From assembly GCF_000090795.2 (NCBI RefSeq), contig NW_003546265.1, positions 269,758-333,757 of the forward strand: a stretch of 64,000 nucleotides of DNA. Reading direction: 5' to 3'. The notes beneath the pieces were generated by a model. That model was given only the letters and a program-made list of their open reading frames with translations, did not search any database and was not told the DNA's origin. Shown here piece after piece: positions 1-14,829 of this stretch. The position numbers and the translations under genes were made by a program. Positions within the stretch are counted from its first letter, which is position 1. Each line of letters begins with the position of its first letter. This DNA is from Amphimedon queenslandica. Lineage: Eukaryota > Porifera > Demospongiae > Haplosclerida > Niphatidae.

Positions 1-178
1 TAATATTAATAAGAATAAAATAACAATAATAATAATAAAGAAATAAATCTTAATTATGATTAGTAGATAATAATAATAATAATAATAATATTAATATTAA
101 TAATATTTTATTGATATAGGTTAAAAATGAGTTCATAATAAATACTAGCTTTAAGTTTCAGTTTAAAATCCCAAAGCA

Positions 179-3100
179 CTACTGACTAACTTTCTTCTTG
201 TTATTGCAGCTGCTGCTGCTACTGCCGCTCCCAGTTCCATCGAATTTCAACACTCTTGGTCTTCCTTTTAAAAAATTGCGTGCTTTTCTTGTCAAACTTT
301 TCTGATCTTCGGTCTGCCCGTAAGCTAGTTTCTGCCATTCAGCGGGCAGCTAAATAAAGTTACCGATAAAAAGGTGACCTTTAATTTATAATTATACTTA
401 ATACTGTACATGCAAATACACAGTTAATAATATTCCCCATGTACATGTGTATATGTACACATACCTGATGATGTTTTTGTGTCACAGATTCTGATAATGA
501 CTTGTTGATAGCTTCAGTCAGTCTCAACCTCTGATAATAAATAAACAAATAAATAAATAAATAAATGGAGATGAGCCCACCTTTCCATCAGATTTCTTAT
601 CAGAGCATATAAACCAAGGGGGCACACTCTGTATCTGCCCAGTCTTGTTAAGGTGATCGGTAACTGGTGAGCTACCACACAATATTCTCCCATAAGCAGC
701 CCCACCCCCTCCCCCTCTATCCAGCCTTCCTTTGACGGGGGTCTTCTGCTGGTGCTGGTAATGTCCCACAGGTGACATGAGTGGCCCGTAAGAAGAACGA
801 TACAACATACTGGAAGAAGAGTCAGGAACTATCCCACTGTCACTAAATGAAGGATACTGCTGTGAAGAGAGCTTGTAACTAGTTAGTAGTGAACTGGGGG
901 GAGCAGAGGGAGGGGGGAGAGAGGGACGGGTGGGGGGAGAGGTAGCTGATGGTGAAGGATTAGTGTTCTCTAGTAGAGGGTTGAGGGACGTCCGAGCTTT
1001 TGGTGGGCGTCGCCTTGGGACACGAGGACGATGGAGGAGTGGCATCTCAGAGTCACTGGCACTTGAGTTATGCTGTAGCAATAACAAAAAAAAGATAAGT
1101 TCAAAATTTAAATTTAAAATTTCAAACTAATCTACTCTATCTCACTATTAAAATAGGCTCATATGTATATGTAGTTATACCATACAATTCAAAAAGAATA
1201 CAGAACCAGATGTCTTTTTGAATACTATAACAACTAAGTAAATCTAAAATAACAATAACATACGTGTACATTCTCATAATTACGGTACAGTACATGTACA
1301 TGTACACATACCTCATTTGATGACGTATTTTGTTCCACTTGTTGTTGTTGAATCCTACTCCCCCTCTTACTCCCACTACCGTTAGCTATCGGAGAATGAA
1401 CTCGTGACGGTGACACCAACTGGATCCTATCCCCACGTCTTATCGGAGTAGACGTCATAAACGAATTAGCCCCTCCCACTACTCCGCCTATCTTCTCGTC
1501 TGGACTGGAAAGGTCTTGAGGACTGGAGCGTGGGACCGGGTGGACCACAGACGAGGGAGGGAGAGGACCAGAGGGACACGTTAGGAATATCGAGGGGGAG
1601 AATGTTGCAGCAGGGTTAGGTAGCTGTAGAGGGCTCCATGAGATGTAGTTAGGTAGGTATGGGGGAGGGGCAGTGTGTGAAGGCTGTTGATGTTGATTGT
1701 AACGTACTGAAGACTTTGGAGTAGTGTTTACTGGAGTTGTGGACACATTACTATTAGTATTATTAGTGTTGGGGGCGTGTTCATTAATGTCCTAAGAGGA
1801 GAAATAATTATTAAAAAAGAGAAAATGAATAATGATATTAAAATGAGAGAGAGAGAGATTTTGTACCAGTTTCCTTAATGCACTCCTGTTTCCATTGCGA
1901 CCATTAACATTAGCAGTCGACCTACAATAAAAAAAATAATAATACTTTTGTGCTATACATCCTTTTATAAATGTTCAGATTAAATTCTTGCGGTTTTTCC
2001 AGTTATTATACTGTGGGGCTTGGTTGTGCATGAATTTCATTATTGGTGGTTTTAAAAATACATTTGCAAATTTAAAAAAATTAGATCTCAAGCTAAATTT
2101 AAATACAGTAGTACATGCGTGTGTGTGTGTGTGTGTGTGTACAAATGGACTCACTCTTCATCAATGGATCCATTGCTAGCATCATGAATACTATCAGCTG
2201 TCCCACTATCTATTAGTATAAGAACAAATACACAAGTGTATAATTATGATCAATAATACGTTGTAAGATTATGTATAGCAATCAATAATAATTCAGTACA
2301 CAATACAAGCTTTAAGACAATAATAAAAGTTATTTCTGCAATGTACACAAAGAGCTTGTATTACACATAGATATTTATCAATTGCTTCTTTTCTTACCAT
2401 CCAGTTGTGACGAGGCAAGCTTCATGTCCGCCATGTTCTCCTGTAATTGATTAGGTAATACAGAGTAGAGCCCTCCAGTCTGCTGGGCCCCTCCCCTCAT
2501 CTGCTGTGAAACACCTGATAGTGTCGTCGGGAAGAAGGACTGAGCTGAAGGTGGAGCATGTGTTGAGGCCAGCATTGATAAAGGATGGAAATAGCCTAAG
2601 GGGAAGGATATAATAGTAGAGACTCATTATATGTAATATCATCTTACAGTGTGGGGTGGTATAATAATAACAACATTATGAACTATAGGGCCCTTATCAA
2701 TAATGGGTAATATTTCATTTGTAAATGTAATTTTAAGAGGTGCAACATTATTATCTATAGCACTGTCATTTAACACTCAGAAGAGAACATATTAAGTGTA
2801 TATGGACATACAGAGGCTCATAATGGGAGGCTTAAAATAAATATAATGATCACCTAGAGCAGTACAGCTACACAGTGTCACCAATGAACTTATACAGTAC
2901 ATTTCAGTAGTGTCCAACTGTGTATGTACTTAGTAATAAGATTCATAATGTTAAAGGGATTAATTAAGAAAGGAAAACAACCCCTTCTTCTTTTCTCAGT
3001 ACTACACACACAGAGAGTTCCTTTTAGTTGAGGTTATGTCAGCAGGTGTGGAGTGAGGGGAGAGTTACCCAACAGTAGAAAGGATTCAAATTTTAAAGGA

Positions 3101-5550
3101 CCAAAGGCCTACACCCAGACACTTGAATGGCAATGTGGTGGATACTAATTTCAGTTGAGGTTGAATGCAGGTGTTGTTATGAGACAGGGGACTATGAGAA
3201 GGGACAGTAGCAGGGATTCAAAATTTAAAAAAGAGGAGCTAGTATAAGGTTGAGGGTTATCTTATCAAAGAGGTAAGAGTTGTGTTCAGTATTAGTGTAG
3301 GTTAGAGACAGCTGTAGGAGGAGAGAGTGGTTGAAACAGCTGGTTTAGTGGTTGCTAATAACAACATGTGTACCAAGTGGATCAGCTGATTAAGAGAGAG
3401 AGACTGATAAGGAGAGACTCAACCTTCAGTAGGCTTGTGTTCCTCTTATCTGACATCCTCTCTCTCTCTTCCTTCTTTTACCCACAAGTATTTTTAAGAC
3501 ATTACCATTATGCAGTATTCATAGGGACAATAGTACACAATAGCATTATAGTGAAAATCAAAACCAAAAAAATCAACAATAAACTGTATATCTTTCTCTT
3601 TATAAATACAGACGGTATATGCATTACAAATATACTTAGGCAGTTAAAATGAACCCTCCAGTAATTTCTAGTAGTATTATTGTTTAATCAGCTTAAGAGG
3701 GACTAGTACAGTAGGAGGGGAAGGAGGACCATGACCATTGTAGTGAAACACACCTAAACTAACATGTGGCTACCATACAAGACTACTGAGCTGGATGCAT
3801 TCTACTGTATAAAGTGTACAGGATAGCTCTGCTCAGTCTAGTGTAGCTAAACTACACCTCTCCTTCAAGGGTAGATAACTTTTGGTTAAGATGCATTTGT
3901 AAGGCCAACAACAAGGAGGAGAGGATTAGCAACTGCAGTGTGTATATATTTAAGGACACAGGCTAGGAGTAGATTAATGGAAGCTGTTGCACAATATGAT
4001 CTTTGTTGATTGTTCTCAAGTGCTAAACTGGATGTAACAGGACATGTTAAAGGTTACCCATTCACTTATAAGTGTGCTGCTGATGAGAGTGAGAGAATAT
4101 GAGCTAAGCTTCCATATCTACCACTAAACTAAAACTAACCAAAGAGATAAGAGATCCCCCAGCCTTAGGGCAGGATCCAGACATCCCCCAAGCATTATGA
4201 GGAGCTTAGAATGTTATCAATACAGCCACAAGAAGAGAACACCACACACTAAAGGCAGGGACATGTACATGCCTTTAAAATCAGGACCCATCCCATTCAT
4301 TGTACTATACAGTATAGTGGAGTGAATACACCTTCTAAAATTATAATATACTGGAAAGTGGAGTACATGTACTAGCAGCATGAACATACATACATGTAAT
4401 AAGTAATCAGTGAGTCCCAGCCTTCCTGTGTTCAAAGGCATTATCAGTATACCCACAAATAGCCACAGGGCAGTATATCTGGGTAACAATGGCTCACATA
4501 TACTATTAACAGTTGTAGTACAGAGAGGATATGAGAATGATAATGGACTTATGAGTATAGTATTATTATACCTGTAGTGGCTAATCAATATTATTAAGAA
4601 AAACACTTCAGCAGCTGCCTCGCTGGTAAAATGAATTAAGCATACAAGTACATGTATATACCATTAGTTTACAAGTACAAGGAAGCTATACATAGTGTCG
4701 TACCACTAGCCCTGACAAACACTGATCTACATGGCCTGCATCAATTAGAGGGTTTGTAACTAGGCAGTATAATGAAACCGTGGTTTAGGGATCCATTAGC
4801 AAAGACCACTAATCCACATTAGAGAAAATGAAGTGTGGAGTGCAATTAAAAATAACATACATGTACCAGCTACCAGACAATAATGGGATACAACATGAGA
4901 GGGAGAGAGGGAGGGAGAGAGAGGGGGGGGATGTACTGACCTGCTACTTGATTCTGATAAGGACCAGTTGTTGACTGACATAAAGCAGGAGACACAGGAA
5001 GACAAGCATTAATAGGAGACATTACCACTCCACTAGCCTGCATCAGTGATAGTAGACTCTGCTGCTGTTGCTCTCCTCCAGTTGTAACAGGAGTAGCGGT
5101 AGAAGTAGGAGACAAGAGCCCTCCTTCACTAGCAACAACACGCGGCGTCTTCTCTTGACTGCTAACGGAAGACTCGCTAGGACTTGTTCTTTTACGAGAG
5201 ACTGACGAGGTCGTATTATTATCTGCTAATATATCAGTGATGGAGAAAGAGCGAGACCTATTGCCACCAGGGCTGGCGTCTGAAGATGAAGTGCTATCAT
5301 TATGAGTCTTGGAAGTGTATGGAGGAGACTGCTTGAGATTATTAGTAGAGGGAATCTTTGAGGAATATGGTGGCGACTGTTTTATATGTGAGGAAGGAGT
5401 ATTGTTAGAAGGCATGAAAGAGAATGTGGAGGGAGCCATGTGTTGTAGCAAGGGAGCGTATGGTGGTGAGTGTTTAATGGGATTGTGGCGAGGAGAAGAG
5501 GAGATGAGAGTGGCTGTGTTCCGATTGGGAGTAGTGGAGTAGGTGTTCAT
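179..5550 (-). CDS. Low-complexity Ser/Pro/Thr-rich nuclear-type protein with EH1-like motif; family not recognised
   Basis: I join eight coding exons: 5550-4941, 2595-2398, 2209-2155, 1921-1867, 1791-1312, 1072-581, 530-465 and 349-179. They total 2127 nt, or 708 residues, with GT-AG sites and consistent phases. The protein is mostly low complexity, rich in Ser, Thr, Pro, Asn and Gln, with repeated SPPY-type motifs near the N-terminus. Around residue 100 it carries RSFSITDILAD, which fits the engrailed-homology-1 consensus that recruits Groucho/TLE corepressors. A basic stretch (RPRVPRRRPPKAR) follows later. The C-terminal exon is the least repetitive part (PAEWQKLAYGQ, then KARNFLKGRPRV). 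I find no homeodomain, forkhead or zinc finger. ATG 5550 is the first start in the frame; the exon opens about 23 nt upstream with an acceptor, so an upstream untranslated exon (see 6277) is likely. A transcriptional co-regulator is inference only. Introns 4940-2596 and 2397-2210 hold nothing I recognise. Confidence 0.6.
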
Positions 5551-6276
5551 GATGGAATGGGTGTGGTTAATTCCTACGAGGGTTAAAAATGAGATTCATT
5601 GATGGAAAGAGGAGAAGGATTATAAGTATAGGCAAGGGTATGAGTGAGTGCGTGTCTGTATGAAGTGAAATGAAATCCATCCCATACAAACAAGGTAACA
5701 CATGCAGGACATACAGCAACACTTATTTATACATGTAAACTCAACAAAATGTAAATTGTTATAATTGATGGATGTATGATGTGTTTATGCGATGTGCAAG
5801 AGGCTTATATTGACCACGAAAAAAAACAAGATAAAATTCAATTATTATGGAATATAGGAAAGAAAGAGCTTGAAAGAGAGAGAGAGGGGGGGGGAGAGCA
5901 AGAGAGAGGAGAGAGATAGAGTACATTATTACAGTTCAGAGGTGAGACAATTTACACTAAAACAAAACCAAACAACATATATACAGGGCAGACAATAATT
6001 GGAGGATTCATTCAGGAGCAAAAGAGGCACTAGTAATTAAACCATCCAAAATAAAGATCAAATGAATTTAATTCCCATCACTACAGTTCCTGCAGAATTG
6101 CTACATTCATGTACATGTAAACAATTAATACATGTATCGTACATGCAAACGCATGTCCTTATGCAAACGAAGAATTAATGGCGGCTGGTAGCTAGTATCG
6201 CTATTATTAGCCAAAGGAAAGCGGGATATATAAACAAATTCACACCATTTTGTAATTTTAAGAGACAAAAACTCAC

Positions 6277-6460
6277 AAAAGAATCGCATTCACTCGAGAA
6301 GATCCTTGAAATAACGACGAAGAGGAATAACCAAGCGACGAGAATTTTGAATAAAACAGGTGCTGGCTTTGTGCGTCTTCTCTTTATCTCCTTGGAAATT
6401 AGACTCTGTTGTCCTTCTTTCTCTCCCTTTAGGCGGTTTAACGATTTCCCGCCAAACACG
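6277..6460 (-). other. Probable 5' untranslated exon of the EH1-motif gene
   Basis: On the minus strand a strong donor (TTTT|gtgagt) ends a segment at 6277. It reads from the divergent promoter toward the acceptor at 5573. The segment is open in one frame, but joining it to the next exon in that frame meets a stop soon after, so I treat it as untranslated leader with translation from ATG 5550. The leader intron holds AT-rich sequence and a purine run near 5870-5925. The transcription start is not visible. Confidence 0.4.
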
Positions 6461-6618
6461 GGATCACGTGATCCATGTCAACCACACCCACTTTCAATTA
6501 AAGCCGGCCCGGGTGATTGTCTGCGGAATTTTAATAAGAATCAAGACCACACCCCTATCCAGTTAATTAAATATTATTTTGCTTGAGTCGTCATCTTTCC
6601 ACCTCTTTTATAAGTTTT
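6461..6618. promoter_or_regulatory. Divergent promoter with palindromic E-box
   Basis: This short spacer separates the minus-strand EH1-motif gene from the plus-strand aldehyde dehydrogenase. It contains the perfect 14-bp palindrome GGATCACGTGATCC at 6461-6474, a CACGTG E-box in the TCACGTGA context favoured by MITF/TFE and USF-type bHLH-ZIP factors. No TATA box is evident. The same core recurs in the divergent promoter at 40008-40259. Confidence 0.5.
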
Positions 6619-9348
<2,730 letters not shown>

Positions 9349-9466
9349 TTGAGTGAGACAATTTATAAAGTGTGATTTCGTATGCTTTGCTGTAAAAAAC
9401 AAAATATGATTGTGTCTAAATTTTTGTCTTGCGTGTTTTTTTTGATGTAAAAAAATAATATAAAAC

Positions 9467-9473
9467 AATAAAA
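9467..9473 (+). terminator. Polyadenylation signal of the ALDH gene
   Basis: AATAAAA lies about 120 nt after the stop codon in the AT-rich convergent spacer (9349-9631) between the ALDH and GPCR genes. No other clear signal lies nearer. Confidence 0.45.
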
Positions 9474-9631
9474 ATCGTATGAATGTCAGATGAAGCTCTG
9501 TATGTAGGAACATGATGAATATAGTGACAGCCAACTATTTTACACAAGCAAATTAAGTTCATTTTTTAAGCTTTAGACTCAATGCTTGAATTCTTCATAA
9601 ATGTCTATAAAACATACTCAATACATCAATG

Positions 9632-12600
9632 TTAAAATACAACACTTACTTCATTAGTTGAATTGCTAGAGAGAGACTTCTCCTTTGTTCTTCTTAAGCA
9701 GTGGGACAGTTTCTTCTTCACCCAATCACTTATCTTATTATACAAATGGAAATTAAACAATTTATTTTAATATCAACTTCTTATGCTATACTTACAAATT
9801 TATTTCTTAAAACATGCATGTACAAGATGGTTAATCCCTATCGTAAAAGAATAACAAAATGTATAAATTTAATACTAACTTGTAATGAATTCAATATTGT
9901 GAAAAGCCAAAGGAAAATTGTAGTTTGTTGACTGAAAGCAAATATCCCAATGACCCACGTTATGCCTAGCAATGGTGATAATACCAGGACGCCTTTCAGA
10001 CCAGTTCTTTTAGAAATAATAATAACAATTGTCACTAAAAAACTCACTTACTTGACTAAATCAATTTTCTTTAGGTTAGGATCAGCTCCTGTTGCAGCTT
10101 TAAAAGATTTTGAATGCATTATCTGATAGATGGTCATTGCAAGGAGAATAATGTTAATCTAAAATGCATAGGTACATGTATGATGAAGAGAAATTGTAAC
10201 TGCTAACTATTATGATGAACAGCATTGGTCCAATGAATGACCATATCATTCCTTTACTGGTTGATAGCCAACAACTAAATAAAATTATCATTATTATTAT
10301 TGCAATCATTCAAAAGACTCACTAATCATTAGTACCATAAAGATCATGCTTTATTCCAGTAGATATACCAACAATGATAATAGGTAGACCTATAAAATTA
10401 TAAATTGTACACCTCTGGGTTTAAGTGTATAGCTTACCCCATCCAAGAGGTAGTAATAGATACCATCTGTCAGCTAGTGATCCATACACTCTTACTATCA
10501 ATATATACAGCATAATCCCTTCAGCTAATGACCAACAGAATACACACAGGAACAAATAGTGCAGTGATCCAGCCAAAACTGAACACAGCCACTAATAAAA
10601 CAGGAGACAGCATGCATCATTTGTATTGTTAACAGCTTACTGGTATAGATCTTGGCAATTCAATCCCAAAAACAAACACCAGTAATGCTAACAGTAAAGC
10701 AAGTGACAAGTTAATGTGCACGTACAACAGTGGACCTTTCTGGAGCTGCTTTCTATACAAAAGAAAGATAGATATAGTGAGGAAATCCGACAATTTAACT
10801 TACCTTAGCAGAGCAAGGAGGACAATGGCAAACAATAAAGCAATGATTGAAATGATACAACCAATGTACCCAACAACTTGAAAACCAATTTGCTCTGCAG
10901 GACTAATGGAAGGATCATCATTCTATAACAGAAATAATTTAGGAGTATCATAATTATAAGCAGGATTACTGGACATGCATACACACCTCACTAGTAACAC
11001 CAGAGTGATCAACCAGTACAGCAAAACTAGTCAAGTGGTTGCTAGTACACAATACTTGAGAACTGGATAGCATTGTTGTTGTCATGCCATCAGTGGACCA
11101 GTTCCTAGGAAAATAGGATGCAATGATTTGTTTCTAAATAACTTCAGCTTTACTGCAATGATGGGTTCCAATAGTGACACATTGGGTTAGTATTGTTGAA
11201 CTAATATCAAAAATAAATCAATTTTTATTATACTATATAGCTTACTTTGCTGACATTAAAAGTAATGCTGATATTTTCATACAAATCAAACATGCCATTA
11301 ACATCTGTGGTATCATTTGAAACTACTTGGATTGATGAAATAATACTGAGCAGAGTTCTATTGATAAAATATTCATAGCATGCAGCCATAGATCTGCAGT
11401 GGTAGTATGCAAACCTATTGGATATCTCTTCAAATAAAGTATCAATGTTTTGTGTAATTGATGACATGATAACATATCTGCAGTCTACAAAGAGAGAGGA
11501 ATCCATGTGCATACAAGTGTATAATATGATTATAGTACATACTAGATGGGAATTGAGGAGTAAAGCAGTTGCTGTATCTATCAGGTACATCTTCATCATA
11601 ATCTTCTTCATCATCATCATCATCTTTTTTATTATTTCTTTTATTCATTTTCATACCCATTGATTGACACAGTGCAGTCCTGGGCAAATTTATTTTCACG
11701 GACAATCCTTCATCTTCATCATAGAATAAAGAAAGGATTACTAAACAAATTTAGTTATTGATGATGCTTAAACCTGATGAGTGTTCAAAGGAATTGTCAT
11801 TGTCATCAGTGATTTTAAATGACACACCTTTAAAAGTAATACTGAATGAATCATACAATTGCTATAAAATTTTTTTCATACCTAAATTATTTCCATTAAA
11901 CTTATAGTCATTTTTAATTCTTCCTCCACCACTGAGTATAGCTTTACCAAAAACAATGTTCATTTCTTTAAGATTTGTCAGTAGCATGGGACCAATTTTA
12001 TCCTATACAATGAATAGCAATGACTGCAGCATGTACTATGGCAACTGACTGATAGTGAAAGTGAAAGTGATGAGACATGACTAATATTGAAAGATGAATC
12101 CATCACTTCATATAGAATCTACAAAATATAAAGAACAAACAGCAAACACATAATACACAGCACTAGCATAAGATGACAGCTATCACAAACTTCCTGCAAT
12201 AGCATAACCAATACTAAACTACTTTCCTACAAACTGTTGTTATTTTAAACTTAATTATAGTCAGTTATGCATAACAGTAAACAGAAGGAAGTCTGTCTTT
12301 AAATAATGATAATAGAAGTTCAACTAAAGCATGTAGCTGTAGTGCATTTCAATATCAACAAGAGTGCAGGATAATTGTTATCCACTTTTGATATCAAGGA
12401 TATTATTGTTACATACTTGTACATCTTCTTGGTCCATGATACTAGAAACATTATTGATATTTCCAACCAACTCTCTGATGACTTTCCTTCTCTTTTCAAA
12501 TAGCCTTGTTGCATTTTTTGTTTTCGAATTACTGCTGACCCGAAGTGCAGTGCCTATCCTTTTCATTGAATTGAATCTAAACTGATTATTGAATGTATCA

Positions 12601-13362
12601 TCAATTAGCTCTTCCTACAAAAAGGAAAAAGTAGCAGTTTTCCTTCTTCCTGGTATGCCAACTGTGGCATATTATCTAATTAAATTAGGACACACTACAG
12701 AGAGACTTACACAATCATCGTAATCTTCATCGCATTCTTCTTCTATTATCTCTTCTATTTCATTTTCGACTGCTTCCCTGCAATCTTTTGTACGGTTTAG
12801 GCAGTGATTGTACAATAAATTGATACATGGTGATGGAGATCTATGACTGGGTAAATCGAGACAAACAGCAATAAATTCGGCAAAACAATCCTGCAGACTT
12901 TCATTAAAAACCTTATGACAAACGTATGTGTATTCTCTCATGATACCAGTCCTTATATTCTTATTCATATTCTCAGGCCTTTTTGTCAGATTAATAACAT
13001 TTTCTACAAATGTTTCAAGCAAGTACTTTCTTCCTACTTGTAGACTCATCATGCGGGTTATATTTAATGTCTTTTGTACAAGGCAGCTTCCATTAGATCT
13101 ACAGCTTTGTATTGAAGTCCTAATGCAGTTAGGCAGTTCCAGCCCTGTACAGCCACTGTGAAATGGGGCTTGCAGAGTAAAATCAGGTCGCTTTGAGCTG
13201 CATGCCTCTAAAAGGAATATAAAGTATAAAATGTGAACGACATTGCTGGTAAGGCTTACCGAGTCCCACAGTGGAATCAAGCAACAAGAACGGAATAAGG
13301 AGGCCAAGGAGAATCACGGAGAATGATGTAAGGCGGTTAATAGCAGAGGGATCCATAATCAT
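9632..13362 (-). CDS. Adhesion-type G protein-coupled receptor
   Basis: Nineteen exons from 13362 down to 9632 join in phase to 837 residues. The start at 13362 gives a hydrophobic leader (SVILLGLLIPFLLL), a likely signal peptide. The large ectodomain has a Cys-rich part (exon 13207-12711) with many N-glycosylation sequons and an acidic run (KKDDDDDEEDYDED). GAIN-like sequence then leads to a GPS motif in exons 11200-11154 and 11104-10987: MCHYWN at about residues 491-496, then NWSTDGM, then LCTSNHLTSFAVL, with the expected autocleavage between Leu524 and Thr525. The seven-helix part follows from 10922: GYIGCIISIIALL (TM1), HYLFLCVFCWSLAEG (TM3), CWLST in the second outer loop, and LGITWVIGIFAF (TM6). 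The cytoplasmic tail is short and basic. The heptahelical region is clearly family B2/adhesion; the ligand is unknown. Intron 12049-12003 is under 50 nt. Confidence 0.92.
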
Positions 13363-13831
13363 CTCTCCCAAGAGTAGACCGGCCAGCACTTTAAAATAAA
13401 CTGTTTAGTGATTCTAAAAGGTGGAGCTCTGTTGTTGAGGTGGTCCTTCAATGCATTTTATTAAATACACAAAATATGCTACACATGTACATGTAGATAT
13501 AATTAAAGTACATAAAACATATTAAAGAAAATAATACCTTAGTATTAAATTATATATAATACACACTACATATATATGAATATATGTATCAATACAAAAA
13601 TAAGAATGGAATGAAAAGAGTCATATATACTATAACATCGATAAATAATAATACACAATAATCAGTTAATAATAAATTAATAATAATAATAGTAATAATA
13701 ATAATAATACGATGATGAATAAACTGCAGGTTTTTATGCTAGTAATATTACTCATCATTAAGACACACGAGAGAAGGAAGAGAGAAATAGTTAGATAAAG
13801 AAGAAGCATAGGAAGAAGAAATCACAAGATA
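13363..13831. other. Intergenic AT-rich spacer
   Basis: This lies between the GPCR start and the LRMDA-like stop. It is very AT-rich, with a (TAA)n-like run at about 13665-13710 and a GA-rich patch near 13765-13820. No coding exon or recognisable promoter element is visible. Confidence 0.5.
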
Positions 13832-14751
13832 TCATAAGTGATGATTACGTATAAATCTATTCCCTTCAGAATGCTTCCCATAATATACGTATTTACACTG
13901 TCCATAGACACCTAAAAATAACAATTAAAAATAACAATAAATAACTTATAATTTTTTTAATATTTACATTTACCTCTAAAAATAGCAATAAATTATAAAA
14001 ATAACAATAAATAATTGATATTATTTTCAATACTTTACTAGTACCTCTATGTTGTCCCACAACATCTCGTGATGCTGGTAAAGGATTGAAACCACTGGGA
14101 ACATCTTCTGAAGATTTCTTTAACTTCTTCTTAGATTCCTAAACAATTTCAACACAGGCAACTTCATAAAAACACACACAAATACATCCAAGAACATTAA
14201 CATCATAATTGTACAAACACACACACACACAAACACACATATACGTGTACATTAATGTTCAATTAAAGGAGTATTATAGTCACAACATTACAAGATGGTA
14301 CTTCACAATTCAACTGTAACTTTGGCAAACAGCCACCAAAAACAGGATACGCAATTCACTTGCCATTACAAGATGCAACGTGAATGATTACAAACAAACA
14401 AACAAACATCACAAAACAGTATTTATAATGATATCCATCCTTCATACAAACAATGTTAACATAGACATATAAGATAAGATAATAAATGTATCACTATGTA
14501 TAATGAATGATATAATTGATATTCTTACTATTGAGTCTGTGGGTCTGACTACTCTCATGAAGGCTCCGACTCTCTGTGCCTCTTTCCTCTCCTCTGACGT
14601 GACGAAACTCGAATCCAAGAAAGTTAACTTTGGCAAACGATGTAAAACAAAATACCTAATAATAATAATAATAATAATTTTTGTCTTTCTTTCGGGTTCT
14701 CCCTCTCCTCCTTTCTATACATTTCCTCTCTTTTTGTTGCCCTTTTCTCTC

Positions 14752-14829
<78 letters not shown>

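Noticed and set aside
4217-4606. 129-codon hydrophobic frame, possibly a membrane protein
   Set aside because: It lies in a long intron with no splice sites, motifs or homology I recognise; composition is that of AT-rich sequence.
11395-11420. Possible 21-nt intron in the GPCR exon (gtttgc...ctgcag)
   Set aside because: Too short for splicing, and the sequence is in frame without it.
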